Shown piece by piece: positions 8,744 through 18,342 of a stretch of 64,000 nt of DNA (the first letter of the stretch is position 1; each line of letters starts with the position of its first letter). The DNA is from CAWCDJ01 sp963836015 (GTDB lineage Bacteria; Acidobacteriota; Terriglobia; Bryobacterales; Bryobacteraceae): contig CAWIIF010000002.1 of assembly GCA_963836015.1 (NCBI GenBank), positions 682,001-746,000 of the forward strand, in the 5' to 3' direction. A program made the translations under genes and the position numbers. The notes under the pieces are model-generated. The model had not been told where the DNA came from. It did no database searches and worked only from the letters and a program-made list of their open reading frames with translations.

Positions 8744-11700
8744 TTAGCGTAGCACGAAGAACGAATCGATATCCACGAACCTTCCGCTGGATCTCGGATT
8801 GTGCCGGCCTGTCACCTCGATTACCGCCACGTGCTTGCCGGGCCCGAAGCAGCAAAATTTCTTCCGGGCCTGCCAGCGGATGTGGGGTGAGTACAGGTCG
8901 ATCGTGCCCAGGCTCCTTCCGTCTACCGTCACGGCCGCGATGCCGCGATTCGGCGCCCGTGTATAAAGGTAGAACAACGCGCTGCCTTCGAACAGGATCG
9001 ACACGTCGGCGCCCGGCACGTCGATGTAGCTGATAGTCTGGTGCTCCGGCTGTTTGAACGTGCCGTCGTGGGTCCAGTCGCCGCGGAAGAACACGGCCGG
9101 ATCGGTATCGTCGTAAAGCCCCGGACGCGCCACCAGCGTCGGCCCGGTTGCCGCGGGCGGGGCATGTTCGTCGCACTCCGGTCCCAGCTTCGCCACGTAC
9201 AGGTCGCCCATCTCGTACTCCGGCACGGTACAGACCGCCAGCAGTTTCCGCAGAGTTTCGGGACGCAGCGGATCGCGGGGGTCCGGCTTGTGCGCGATAA
9301 AGTATGCGACCTTCCAGCGCTGCATCAGGCGGAACATCTCGGGCAGGGTGAAAGCCTGCTGCAGTTGCTCCACCGTGGGGTATTGGTGCCAGTGATTCTC
9401 GTAAATCGGGCCCGGGAGGCCGGCAATTTCGTTGTTGCCGGTCAGCATCACCCCGGCTCCCGGGTGGTGGCGGTTATACCAGTCGATGATCGAGCGGATC
9501 GGCGCGGCCTCCTCCAGGTATCGCACCCTCTCCGCGCGCGAGAACGGCAGCTTGAGGCAGAAATCCTTGTGGTAGTAGCTCGACGCCGGCAGGAACCAGG
9601 CATTCAGGACGGTGCACCCGAACAGGCAGAGGATGAGGGCCCGGTAGAGGCCGCGCTGTCGCTCGGATGCCCACCCGAGCAGGGCCGCAAACGCCACCAG
9701 GGTCAACGGAAGCGCCGCGTACAGGAACCTTACATTGGGCTGCGACCGCAGGATCAGGATCGCCGCCCCGAGGGCCACCACCACGGCCGCCGCCGGAGCG
9801 CGCCCGCGCTTCGCCGCGAACAGCCCGACCAGCGCCAGCGGCACGATGATCAGGTACTGGAATCCAAACGAGCCGTCCTGCCCTTCGTAGGCCAGGCTCG
9901 TGTGGAACGTCAGGGTATAGAGGGTATTGAACTCCAGCGGGATCTTGAAGCGGGCGTCGTTCACGCTCACCGTCGAGTCGAGCAGCGGCGAATGGAATTT
10001 CTGGTTCTCGAACGGAAAGACCGGGTTCCCCGTCTTCTCCCACGCGATTACGTAGGTCGGCAGCGCGAGCGCCAGCAGCAGTGCCACTGAGAGTGCACAG
10101 GTCACCGCCGGACGGCGTCCCAGTTTCTTCCAATGGCGCGTCGTCTCCGCCGCGAGAAACGGAAGGGCGAAGACCAGGAACGCGATCGACCCGAGCTTCG
10201 TGGTGATGGCCGTCCCCGCCAATGCCATCGCGAGGAACAGATAGCGCCGCTCGCCGGTGTCGCCGAACCTCCAGATCGCCGTCAGCACTCCCAGAATCAA
10301 CGCCGCCAGGAAGTTCTCGACGAATAGCGACCCGGTCACCAGTTGCACCACCGGGGTGGCCGCAAACGAGGCCGCCAGCAGCCACGCCGCCGCCGGAGTG
10401 ACCCACCGCCGCGCGCCCTGGTAGATCAGCCCCGCCACGATCGCCAGCATGGCGAAGTTCAGAAGATGCGCCGCGTACTCGCCGCCCAGGAGAAACACGA
10501 TGGAATACGCCCAGTCCGCGCCCATGGGCATCACGGCCCAAAGAAACCGCGCCGGCTCGAAGGTCATCCGGTGGTTCGCCGCGATATTCATGGGGATCGC
10601 CAGGTGCATCGCCAGGCCGTCGGTTCCGATCTCCGGCTTGAGCGCCACGAACCACTGCGCGATGAGCAGGCATACCAGCAGTCCGAATGCGATGCGCTCT
10701 CCGCCCGATCGCGTTCCCCCTCGCGTCAGCATTCCGGCCCAATCCCGCAGCCGGATCCACACCCCGCGCGCATCGAGCGCGATGGGAATCGCCAGTATGA
10801 CGACCCAGACCGCCGCGTAGTTCAGGGGCAGCCGCGCCACGAGCATCATGAGAAAAACGTATGCTCCCGAGCCCAGGAGGGTGGCGCACAGCGAATCCGT
10901 GCGGGTCCGGCCCATCAGCAGCGTTCCCAGCGCGCAGGCCGAGATGAGGAAGAACGCGGCGGCTGCCACCGGCTGCGCCCCTACCGACACCACGGTCAGT
11001 ACCAGCAGCAGCAGCGCCATGACAGCTCCGAAGCTCCACGGGAACATCAGGAGCAGCGGCGCGGCCAGGAAGATATATGCGCCCAGAAAGCGCGTGAACC
11101 GCTTGATTCCCACCGGCGCCCAGATCTCCTGCGCGAACAGATGCCCGGTGGTGAAGCCGTAGATCTCGATGCCGATCATCGCCGCCAGCACGATCGCCGC
11201 CGCCAGGGCGAAGCGCGATATCGGCGCTCGCACTCTCCTCGCGGCGGCGTTCTCCTGCGGCTTGAAAATGAATACGCGCTGCACCGCGAAGTTGACGAAG
11301 AACAGAAACGTTTCGACGAGTAGTTTGGCCGCTACGGCGCCGATCGCGAAGCTGGCTGTCAACCAGCGGATCCCGCCGTAGGACGCTGTGCCGCTCACCA
11401 CCACCAGCCCCAGGTATTTCGGCAGCACCGCCTTGTGCCGCTGCCGCGAGTAGAAGACCGAGCTCCGCACCATCGTGTAGTTGAAGGTCACGGCGAAGAC
11501 GCGTGCCAGGATCTGCGCTCCCAGCACGTGACCTGTCCGGCGGTACGCCAGGTAAAAGATCAGGTTGTCGAGCACCGCGGTCATCATCGACACCGACCCG
11601 AATCGCAGGAGGACGAAATAGACCTTCATCGAGTCGATGATCGGGTTGAAGTGCGACGACTTGTTGCCGGGCTCGTAAATCGTCTTGATCGGCTCTTCCA

Positions 11701-12295
11701 CCACCGGAATCTGCAGGTGGTGCGCCGCGATCAGCATCTCGAGCTCGAATTCATAGCCGCGCGATTCGATCTTCAGCAGCCGGGGCAGCAGGTTCACGGG
11801 AATCCCCCGCAGCCCCGTCTGCGTATCCGTGAGCTTCTGTCCCAGCAGCGCATGCATAACGCCGCGCGTCGCGATATTGCCGATGCGGCTGCGCAGCGGC
11901 ACGTCGCCTTCGAACTGCCGGCTGCCGAGCACCAGCGCGTCGGGCCGGTCCATCAGCCTCGACGCCACCCGCTGAATATCGCCGGGATGGTGCTGGCCGT
12001 CGGCGTCCGCCGTGACCACTCCCGCCAGCTCCGGGTAAGCGCACAGCGCGTAGTTGAAGGCCGTCTTGAGTGCCGCGCCCTTCCCCAGATTTACAGCGTG
12101 CCGCAGCAGCTCGACTCGGGGATACGCCGAGGCCTGTGCGAAGGTCTCCCGGTACTCCGGTCCGCTGCCGTCATCCACGATCACGATGGCCGGCAGGTCC
12201 GATTCCGACAGGGTTCGAACCAGATCGATCAGCCCGGCGGAAGGCTTGTACGCAGGGATCACTACCGCCAGCCGGATGGGTTGGTCACCGTTCAT
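8744..12295 (-). CDS. Giant glycosyltransferase: GT2 (DPM-like) + GtrA + GT-C membrane domain + C-terminal soluble domain
   Basis: The 1183-residue protein joins parts that are usually separate. Residues about 1-230 form a GT2 domain like dolichyl/polyprenyl-phosphate sugar synthases (VIPAYKPS, IVDDGSG, the TADADGQHH metal site, TDTQTGLRG). About 232-350 form a GtrA-like four-helix membrane domain (FGSVSMMTAVLDNL). About 360-870 are many transmembrane helices of the GT-C/PMT type. About 870-1183 are soluble and end in a beta-sandwich-like segment (DIDSFFVLR). A plausible role is making a polyprenyl-phosphate sugar, flipping it and transferring it to a glycan or protein at the outer face, all in one chain. 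The start is the ATG at 12293-12295, divergent from the Omp85-like gene. Confidence 0.85.
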   Translation of the reverse strand: MNGDQPIRLAVVIPAYKPSAGLIDLVRTLSESDLPAIVIVDDGSGPEYRETFAQASAYPRVELLRHAVNLGKGAALKTAFNYALCAYPELAGVVTADADGQHHPGDIQRVASRLMDRPDALVLGSRQFEGDVPLRSRIGNIATRGVMHALLGQKLTDTQTGLRGIPVNLLPRLLKIESRGYEFELEMLIAAHHLQIPVVEEPIKTIYEPGNKSSHFNPIIDSMKVYFVLLRFGSVSMMTAVLDNLIFYLAYRRTGHVLGAQILARVFAVTFNYTMVRSSVFYSRQRHKAVLPKYLGLVVVSGTASYGGIRWLTASFAIGAVAAKLLVETFLFFVNFAVQRVFIFKPQENAAARRVRAPISRFALAAAIVLAAMIGIEIYGFTTGHLFAQEIWAPVGIKRFTRFLGAYIFLAAPLLLMFPWSFGAVMALLLLVLTVVSVGAQPVAAAAFFLISACALGTLLMGRTRTDSLCATLLGSGAYVFLMMLVARLPLNYAAVWVVILAIPIALDARGVWIRLRDWAGMLTRGGTRSGGERIAFGLLVCLLIAQWFVALKPEIGTDGLAMHLAIPMNIAANHRMTFEPARFLWAVMPMGADWAYSIVFLLGGEYAAHLLNFAMLAIVAGLIYQGARRWVTPAAAWLLAASFAATPVVQLVTGSLFVENFLAALILGVLTAIWRFGDTGERRYLFLAMALAGTAITTKLGSIAFLVFALPFLAAETTRHWKKLGRRPAVTCALSVALLLALALPTYVIAWEKTGNPVFPFENQKFHSPLLDSTVSVNDARFKIPLEFNTLYTLTFHTSLAYEGQDGSFGFQYLIIVPLALVGLFAAKRGRAPAAAVVVALGAAILILRSQPNVRFLYAALPLTLVAFAALLGWASERQRGLYRALILCLFGCTVLNAWFLPASSYYHKDFCLKLPFSRAERVRYLEEAAPIRSIIDWYNRHHPGAGVMLTGNNEIAGLPGPIYENHWHQYPTVEQLQQAFTLPEMFRLMQRWKVAYFIAHKPDPRDPLRPETLRKLLAVCTVPEYEMGDLYVAKLGPECDEHAPPAATGPTLVARPGLYDDTDPAVFFRGDWTHDGTFKQPEHQTISYIDVPGADVSILFEGSALFYLYTRAPNRGIAAVTVDGRSLGTIDLYSPHIRWQARKKFCCFGPGKHVAVIEVTGRHNPRSSGRFVDIDSFFVLR

Positions 12296-12358
12296 TATCT
12301 GGGCTTGGATACTTCAATAGAACATGTTGGACCTCTGGTTGCAACGAAGTCTACTCCG

Positions 12359-13987
12359 ATGTTTCACAAGAGTATCCTCTGGGCCCCGGTATTCCTTTTT
12401 GTTTCATTCGTTTACGCTGAAGAATCCCCGCCTGTCGTAACCTCCGTGGAGGTTCCCGGTACCAGCCTCGAAGTGAAGCTGGCGACACAGGTGGGCCAGC
12501 CGTACGACGAGCAGACTGTCCGCAAGGACGTGAAATTTCTCTGGGACCTCGGCCGCTTCGACGACGTGAAGGTCGAGGAGCGGCGCGACGGCGGCGACCT
12601 CTCGCTGGTCTTCCGCGTTACCCCCAAGCCGCGCGTCGTTCTGCGCGAGGTCCGGCTCGTCCCCAATACCTATGGAGTGCAGTTGAAGGTCGCGGACGGT
12701 ACTCTGATCGATGCTTACCGCGCGCACGAGATCGCCCTCGAGGCGCAGAATCAGCTGGTCGCCCGCGGCTACGGCGAAGCCAAGGTAACACCGCAAATCA
12801 TCCCGGCCGGGGATCATGCCGCCAACCTGACCCTCAGGGTGAATGTCGGAGACTCGGTCAAGGTATCCGAGGTGCGGATCGAAGGCGACCAGGCGGCCCG
12901 GCGCCAGTTGAAGGCGCTCAAGCCGACCCGGATCCTGCCCGGCGTCCCGGGCTTGTGGAACGGATGGCGGCTGATGCCTGCCTACAGCCACGACGCCGTC
13001 GATTCCGACTCCGGCCGCATCCTTTCGTCGTACCTGTTGAAGGGATATCTCGATGCCGAAGTCCGCCCCCTCGATCCGGAAATCGAAGGCCACAACGCGC
13101 GCGTTTCCATCATCGTCAATCCCGGCAAGCAATATCCCATGCCCAAGGGCCTCTGCACCTCGCTGCTCGCCCAGCGGCGCGAAGCACAGAAAAAGGGCAT
13201 TCTCGATTTCACCGTGCACTTCGATTTCGAGCACGGCGCCACGGTCGAGCGCGGCCGCCCGTATCGCGTGGGCCGCATCGAGTTCGTCGGCAACCACAAG
13301 TTTTCGGATGCCTCCCTGCGCCGGAATTTCCTGCTCGATGAGGGCGACATCTTCGATGAGCAGATCCTCCGCCGCAGCGTCGCGCGCCTCAGCAGCACCG
13401 AGCGCTTCGATCCGATCGACGAGAAGAACGTCATCGTGCAGCCCGATCCCAAGACCGGCTACGCCAACGTGACGGTGCACGTCACCGAGCGCAAGCGGGG
13501 CAGGTGGAACATCTCGGGTCCGGTGGGCCCGATGAGCCTGGCCGGGCCCTTGGAGGCTTCGATCAGTTCGCGGCTTCCCGCCTGGGGACGCGGTCTTCTC
13601 GAGCTCTCCACCTATACCGCTTCCATCGGCATCTTCGCCTTCGGAAGCCCGCTGATTCCGATTCTCAACGCGCCGCCGAGGTTTCTCCCGGTGGTGGCCC
13701 TGTCGCGCCCGTTTACACCCGGAGACGGCTGGCTGTCGGGTTTCACCATCGCGCCGCAGCTCGGCTGGGCAAATGGCGTTCTCAGCTATGTGGCGTCGCA
13801 GATGCAGGGCCGGCTGATGCCGCTGCTGGGCGGCGAGCGCAACATCCAGCCCGTGCTTCCCGTGACGGTGACCCGGGCTTCGGGCGAGGCCATGATGTAC
13901 TGCGAACCGCCCGGCCCCCGTCTCAGGCCCCTGCGAGCCACGGCCGGCATCGCCCTGCACCTTCTGGGAGCTCTGCCCGCCTACTAG
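12359..13987 (+). CDS. Omp85/BamA-like protein with POTRA repeats and an unusually short C-terminal region
   Basis: The 542-residue protein has a signal peptide (MFHKSILWAPVFLFVSFVYA) and then several POTRA-like repeats. These contain the usual pattern of an LWDLGRFDDVKVEE segment, a repeated L..KGYLDAEV strand and RIEFVGNHKFSDASLRR before DEGDIFDE. POTRA domains receive outer-membrane or secreted substrates in the periplasm. After about residue 385 only about 155 residues remain, far fewer than the roughly 380 of a full 16-strand barrel, and the protein ends ALPAY without the aromatic beta-signal. It may be a truncated barrel, an atypical family or an interrupted gene. The stop overlaps the convergent ligase stop by two bases. 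Confidence 0.7.
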   Translation: MFHKSILWAPVFLFVSFVYAEESPPVVTSVEVPGTSLEVKLATQVGQPYDEQTVRKDVKFLWDLGRFDDVKVEERRDGGDLSLVFRVTPKPRVVLREVRLVPNTYGVQLKVADGTLIDAYRAHEIALEAQNQLVARGYGEAKVTPQIIPAGDHAANLTLRVNVGDSVKVSEVRIEGDQAARRQLKALKPTRILPGVPGLWNGWRLMPAYSHDAVDSDSGRILSSYLLKGYLDAEVRPLDPEIEGHNARVSIIVNPGKQYPMPKGLCTSLLAQRREAQKKGILDFTVHFDFEHGATVERGRPYRVGRIEFVGNHKFSDASLRRNFLLDEGDIFDEQILRRSVARLSSTERFDPIDEKNVIVQPDPKTGYANVTVHVTERKRGRWNISGPVGPMSLAGPLEASISSRLPAWGRGLLELSTYTASIGIFAFGSPLIPILNAPPRFLPVVALSRPFTPGDGWLSGFTIAPQLGWANGVLSYVASQMQGRLMPLLGGERNIQPVLPVTVTRASGEAMMYCEPPGPRLRPLRATAGIALHLLGALPAY

Positions 13988-15367
13988 GCGCCCTGCAGCA
14001 GGTGCTTCTGCACCTTGCCCATCGCGTTCCGCGGCAGCTTGTCGACCACTACGAACCGCCGCGGCACCTTGAACGAGGCGAGCCCGGCGCGGCAACGTTC
14101 GGCCAGCGCCTCGGGGTCGACCGGCTGCCGCAACACGACATACGCCACCGGAACCTCGCCCCGCACGGGGTCCGGCGCCGCCGCCACGGCAGCTTCGGCC
14201 ACCTCCTGCTGCTCCATCAGGAACTCCTCGATCTCGCGCGGATAGATATTGAATCCGCCGGAAATGATGAGATCGCTCTTGCGGCCGCACAGCGTGTAGT
14301 AGCCGTCCTCCGAGCGCACCGCCAGGTCGCCCGTCCGGAACCAGCCGTCCTGGAATGCTGCACGCGTCGCATCTTCGCGCCGCCAGTATCCCGCAAAAAC
14401 GTTCGGCCCCTTGAGCCAGATCTCCCCATCCACCAGCTTGACCGAGACCCCCGGCAGCGGCAGCCCGACCGTTCCCGGACGGCGCTCCCCGGCGTAGGGG
14501 TTGCTGATGTTCATAAGGTTCTCGCTCATGCCGTAGCGCTCCAGGATGGCGTGCCCGAACTTCGCCTGAAATTCCGCGAAGACCTGCGCGGGCGAGCGGC
14601 GCCGAGCCCGATACGAACAGCCGCATGGAGCCGCCGATCTCGCGCGCCTGTTCGTCCGGAATGTCCAGCAGCCGCACATAGATCGTGGGCACGCCGAAGA
14701 ATAGCGTGGGACGGAAATCGAGGAACGTGGCGGCCGCCTTCTCATGCTCGAACCGCGGCAGCAGGCGCAGCCGGCACCCGCTCGCCAGCCAGCAGTGCAG
14801 TCCGTTTCCCAAGCCGTGAACGTGGAACAGGGGCAGCGCCAGCAGGAACCGGTCCGTTTCTGTAATCTGCCAGCAGGTGAGAAGGTTGAGCGCGTTCGCA
14901 GCGAAGTTGTTGTGCGTGAGCACGGCGCCCTTCGATGCGCCGGTGGTTCCTGAAGTGTAAATGATGCCGGCCGGAGCATCGCCGTCGAGCGGCACCTCGG
15001 GGCGTTCGTCGGGCATCGCCGCGGCCTCCGCAGCCAGGGCGGGGAGGTCCGCCTCGCGCACGAACGCAGCGGGCTCGGCGTCTTTCAGGATGTGGTCGAT
15101 TTCGCGGTCCCGGTAGAGGATGTTGACCGGGACGAAGATCACACCGAGCTTTACGCACGCCAGGTAGAGGTCGATCATCTCGACGGAGTTGCCGAGATAC
15201 ACGCACAGCCGGTCGCCACCCTTCAGCCCGCGCCGCGCCAGGCATTGCGCCAGCCGGTTGCTCCGCCCGTCGATCTCGCCGAACGTAAAAGTCCGGCCCT
15301 CGAATTCGAGCGCCGGCTGATCGCGCCGTCCCTGGAAAGAAAGGTCGAATAGCTGCGTGAGGTTCAA
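13984..15367 (-). pseudogene. Acyl-CoA (malonyl-CoA-type) synthetase, AMP-forming, with one frameshift
   Basis: This is an ANL-superfamily acid-CoA ligase that would activate a carboxylic acid with ATP and CoA. The N-terminal part has the AMP-binding P-loop YTSGTTGASKGA, LPLFHVHG and LFVSGSAPL. The C-terminal part has ERYGMSE, the GWFRTGDL hinge motif, GGFNIYPREIEE and the catalytic Lys segment NAMGKVQK. Length and motifs resemble malonyl-CoA synthetase (MatB). The two parts lie in different frames: after SGSAPL a single extra base near 14588-14597 shifts the frame. Everything on both sides is intact, so a sequencing error is as likely as recent decay. It overlaps the MFS gene upstream by ATGA, so the two form an operon. 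Confidence 0.85.
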
Positions 15368-16611
15368 GCCGGAAGCTCCTTGCCGCGCGTCTCATATGCA
15401 AATCGAAGCACCAGCAGGCCCGCCGCGAAAGCCATCGAGGTCAGGGCCACGGGCGTTCCGATGGTGTGCATCCGTGCCACTCCGGCGCCCACCAGGAAAG
15501 TGGCGCCCGCCGCAAGGAATCGCCCGAACGACGTGGCGAACGCGAAGGCGCTGCCGCGGCATTCGGTGCGATACTGCTCCGGAAGCCACAGCGTATAGAC
15601 CGCAAAATTCGCGCCGCCCACCCCCAGAAAGAAAAGGCAGACCATGAACCACGCCAGGCTGGCATAAAACACGTATCCGAACCCGATGGAGATGAAGGCG
15701 AACATCAGCACGTAGTAAAACGCCAGCGCTCCTTTGCGTCCCAGCCGCTCCGCCAGTCGCGGCAGCATCAGGCATCCCAGCACCGTGCCCACCGAAAGCA
15801 GCATAGTGCCGTAGCTGGCGAGGCGCGCCGCGCTTGCCGCCGTATGACCCTCGCGGATAGCCAGGTACCGCACCGACGACGGCACATACACCGACCCCGC
15901 CCACAATCCCACCATCGACACCAGCACCAGCGCCGCGTTCACGATCGTACGCTGCCGGTACTCGTCCGAGAACAGCGCGGCGAAAGCCTGCCGCGCGCTC
16001 CACCGCTTGGCTGTTTGCCAGCGCCCCGGCTCCCGCACCCCGTAGCGTATGAAGGCCACCAGCAGGGCGGGCGCTCCGCCCACTGCGAACACCGCGCGCC
16101 ATCCGTAGCGCGAGCCGACTCCCCAGTTCACCAGCGCCGCCAGGAAGATTCCGAAGTAATAGCCCGTGTGCATCCACGCGGCGCCCTGCCTGCGGCGCGC
16201 TTCCGGCCATTCCTCCGCCACCAGCACCCCGCCGAGCGTCCATTCGCCGCCGATCCCCGCGCCCGCCGCGAAGCGGAACGCCGCCAGTTGCCATAAGTTC
16301 GCCGCCACCGCCCCCAGGAACGTGAAGAGCGAGTAGCACAGGATCGTCAGCATCAGGGTTCGAACGCGCCCAAACCGGTCGGCCAGCGGACCCCACAGGA
16401 AGGCGAAACCCCAGCCCACCAGGAACACCGCAAAGAGCAGCCCGCCGTAGAAGCCCACGTTGCCTGGATCGGCTGCCTTGCCGGAGCGCGGCAACAGGTC
16501 GCGCAGCGCCGGATCGAGCACCAGCGCGTAGAGGAAAGAGTCCATTCCGTCCAGGGCCCAACCGGCCCACGCAGCCCAGAAGCCGCGCACCTGGTTTCGA
16601 GTCAGCGCCAC
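15364..16611 (-). CDS. MFS transporter (metabolite:H+ symporter type)
   Basis: The 415-residue protein has about 12 hydrophobic helices and major facilitator signatures: GPLADRFGRVR between helices 2 and 3, a helix-4 charged pair region (AAGAGIGGEW), and LPRLAERLGRKG in the second half. The N-terminus WAGWALDGMDSFLYAL, with Asp in helix 1, is typical of the sialate/aromatic-acid:H+ symporter branch. The next gene is an acid-CoA ligase that overlaps it by ATGA, so this transporter probably imports the carboxylic acid that the ligase activates. The substrate itself cannot be read from the sequence. Confidence 0.85.
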   Translation of the reverse strand: MALTRNQVRGFWAAWAGWALDGMDSFLYALVLDPALRDLLPRSGKAADPGNVGFYGGLLFAVFLVGWGFAFLWGPLADRFGRVRTLMLTILCYSLFTFLGAVAANLWQLAAFRFAAGAGIGGEWTLGGVLVAEEWPEARRRQGAAWMHTGYYFGIFLAALVNWGVGSRYGWRAVFAVGGAPALLVAFIRYGVREPGRWQTAKRWSARQAFAALFSDEYRQRTIVNAALVLVSMVGLWAGSVYVPSSVRYLAIREGHTAASAARLASYGTMLLSVGTVLGCLMLPRLAERLGRKGALAFYYVLMFAFISIGFGYVFYASLAWFMVCLFFLGVGGANFAVYTLWLPEQYRTECRGSAFAFATSFGRFLAAGATFLVGAGVARMHTIGTPVALTSMAFAAGLLVLRFAYETRGKELPA

Positions 16612-16654
16612 TGGGCGGCTATTGTATCGCAGGTCCTCTCTTGGCCCTTCACGC

Positions 16655-16660
16655 TATAAT
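16655..16660 (+). promoter_or_regulatory. -10 box (TATAAT) of the response regulator gene
   Basis: TATAAT lies 19 bases before the GTG start of the receiver-domain gene, in the 68-base gap that separates it from the divergent MFS gene. No good -35 box lies at the usual distance. Confidence 0.45.
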
Positions 16661-16679
16661 CCGGAGTCTGGATAATTGC

Positions 16680-17048
16680 GTGATTCTGGTCGTCGACGAT
16701 GAACCCGATATTCGAGCACTGGTGCGGCACCTGGCCGAGCGTGCCGGCTACGAGGTGGTCGAGGCCGCCGGCGGCGAAGAAGCGCTCCGCGTCCTCCATC
16801 AGTACGTTCCCGGGCCCGAACTCATGCTCACCGACATCGTGATGCCCGGCATGAGCGGCCTGGAACTGGCGGCTCAAGCGCATCATCTTCAGCCGGCCAT
16901 GCCGGTGATCTTCATGTCCGGATTCGCCAGCCAGTACGAGGAAGAACTGAGCGGCTCCGTTTGTCTCCGGAAGCCCTTCCGGGCACCCGACGTGCTGGCC
17001 GCCATCCAGGACGTCATCGGTCCTCCCCGCACAGAGCCGCGAACGTGA
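16680..17048 (+). CDS. Stand-alone CheY-like response regulator receiver
   Basis: This 122-residue single-domain receiver has the acidic pocket VVDDEPD, the phospho-acceptor Asp in LTDIVMPGMSG, the Thr/Ser switch position (FMSGF) and the conserved Lys in LRKPF. There is no output domain, so it must act through protein partners or as a phosphate shuttle. No histidine kinase lies nearby. The likely start is GTG 16680, giving the typical beta-1 strand VILVVDDE. In-frame upstream codons (TTG 16641) overlap the -10 box and are unlikely. It converges on the next gene with a 13-base gap. Confidence 0.88.
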   Translation: MILVVDDEPDIRALVRHLAERAGYEVVEAAGGEEALRVLHQYVPGPELMLTDIVMPGMSGLELAAQAHHLQPAMPVIFMSGFASQYEEELSGSVCLRKPFRAPDVLAAIQDVIGPPRTEPRT

Positions 17049-17061
17049 CGGAGCGGGCCGC

Positions 17062-17595
17062 TTACACCCTCGCCGCGCAGTAATCGAACAGGAGTTGCCA
17101 TTCGGCGCGCTGCACCTCGAGCGCAATCCGCTCCTGCTCGGAGCCGGGTTGCCGGCGCGCCTGCTCGCAATAGTCGATGAAGCGCAGCGGGTCCCAGCGC
17201 GCTCCGAAATCGAGCCCCAGCCCGGCCGCGGCCAGCCGCAGGTCGGGAAAGACGGCATGCTGCCCCACGCGGCCGAACCAGTATGACGCGTTGCCCGCGT
17301 CAGGCTCCTGCCGGTGCATCACGCCGTGCCAGAAAGCGCCTTCCGGGCTTTCGATATCCTGTGCGATCGAGTGCGCCTCATCCAGGCACGAAAAGTAGAG
17401 GTACAGGCCGGCGAGAGCGGCCTCGGCCGCGCGAGCGCCCGAAAACAGCCGCGAAGGGCTGGCCGCGCGGAGCATCTCGAGCGCGCGCGCCGACGAGCAC
17501 CGTCCGGAAGCCAGGGGCATCAGCCGCTGGCCGTTGCCATCGAGCGCGAGAATTGCCGCGACCTCGGGGCCGTAGCCGTCCGTATGGAAAGCCAT
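17062..17595 (-). CDS. Conserved hypothetical protein, 177 aa
   Basis: This soluble protein has no signal peptide or membrane segment. Several clustered polar residues look like a conserved site: FWHGVMHRQEPDAGNASYWFGRVGQ in the middle (His, His, Arg, Glu, Asp, Asn), and a C-terminal helix rich in Glu/Arg. I recall similar unnamed proteins in acidobacteria that share the H-x-x-M-H-R pattern, but I know no function. It lies between a convergent response regulator and a divergent patatin-like gene (23-base gap). Confidence 0.7.
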   Translation of the reverse strand: MAFHTDGYGPEVAAILALDGNGQRLMPLASGRCSSARALEMLRAASPSRLFSGARAAEAALAGLYLYFSCLDEAHSIAQDIESPEGAFWHGVMHRQEPDAGNASYWFGRVGQHAVFPDLRLAAAGLGLDFGARWDPLRFIDYCEQARRQPGSEQERIALEVQRAEWQLLFDYCAARV

Positions 17596-17618
17596 GCTCT
17601 ATTGTCTACCATGGAAGT

Positions 17619-18338
17619 GTGACTACCGCGCTGGTACTGTCCGCGGGCGGCATGTTCGCCGCCTGGGAGGTCGGAGTGTGGAAAGCCCTCCGCGAGGTGT
17701 TCGCTCCGGACCTGATCGTGGGGGCCTCCGCCGGCGCGTGGAACGGCTGGGCCATCGCCGGCGGCGCGTCCCCGGAAGAACTCGAGGCCGAATGGCGCGA
17801 CCCTCGCACCGCCGGGCTGATGCGGTTCAGCCCGCATCGCTGGGTGCTCTTGCGGCCCGAGGCCATGCACGAAAAAGCGCGCGAGATGTTCTCGCGGTTT
17901 CAGCCGCGCCTTCCGTTTGCCCTGACTATGATCGAAGTCCCCGCCCTCCGGCCCTGCCTGGTAAAAGGCGAGCAGGTGTCGTGGCGTCACTTGGCGGCCA
18001 CCTGCTCCATCCCCTTCTGTTTCCCACCCGTCGAGATCGGCGGCGCTCGCTATGTGGATGGCGGGCTGCGCGGCGCCCTGCCCCTTTGGGCGGCCCAACG
18101 GATGGGGGCGACTCGTGTTGTGGCCCTCAACTGCCTCACCAATTTCCCGCTGCGCCTGCTCCGGACCATAATACGTCCGCCGCGCGTCGGCGCGCCCCTC
18201 GACGTGGTCCGGATCGAGCCATCCGCGCCGCTCGGGTCTCTGCGCGAGGCCGCCGTCTGGTCCGCCGCCAATATCGATCGCTGGATCCGGTTGGGGGTTG
18301 CCGACGGGAATCGGGCGCGTACTTCGATTACAATGTAG
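17619..18338 (+). CDS. Patatin-like phospholipase/acyl hydrolase
   Basis: This 239-residue patatin-fold hydrolase has the nucleophile elbow GASAG at about residues 37-41 (in LIVGASAGAWNG) and the dyad Asp in YVDGGLRG. The N-terminal oxyanion stretch LVLSAGGMFAAW replaces the more usual GGGxRG. The catalytic Ser-Asp dyad is therefore complete. It probably hydrolyses lipid acyl esters in the cytoplasm or at the inner membrane face. The start is GTG 17619. It is followed after 4 bases by a small conserved gene in the same direction. Confidence 0.85.
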   Translation: MTTALVLSAGGMFAAWEVGVWKALREVFAPDLIVGASAGAWNGWAIAGGASPEELEAEWRDPRTAGLMRFSPHRWVLLRPEAMHEKAREMFSRFQPRLPFALTMIEVPALRPCLVKGEQVSWRHLAATCSIPFCFPPVEIGGARYVDGGLRGALPLWAAQRMGATRVVALNCLTNFPLRLLRTIIRPPRVGAPLDVVRIEPSAPLGSLREAAVWSAANIDRWIRLGVADGNRARTSITM

Positions 18339-18342
18339 AGCG

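Noticed and set aside
11435..12358. Long upstream extension of the Omp85-like gene
   Set aside because: It is the antisense shadow of the glycosyltransferase gene. The true start has a signal peptide at 12359.
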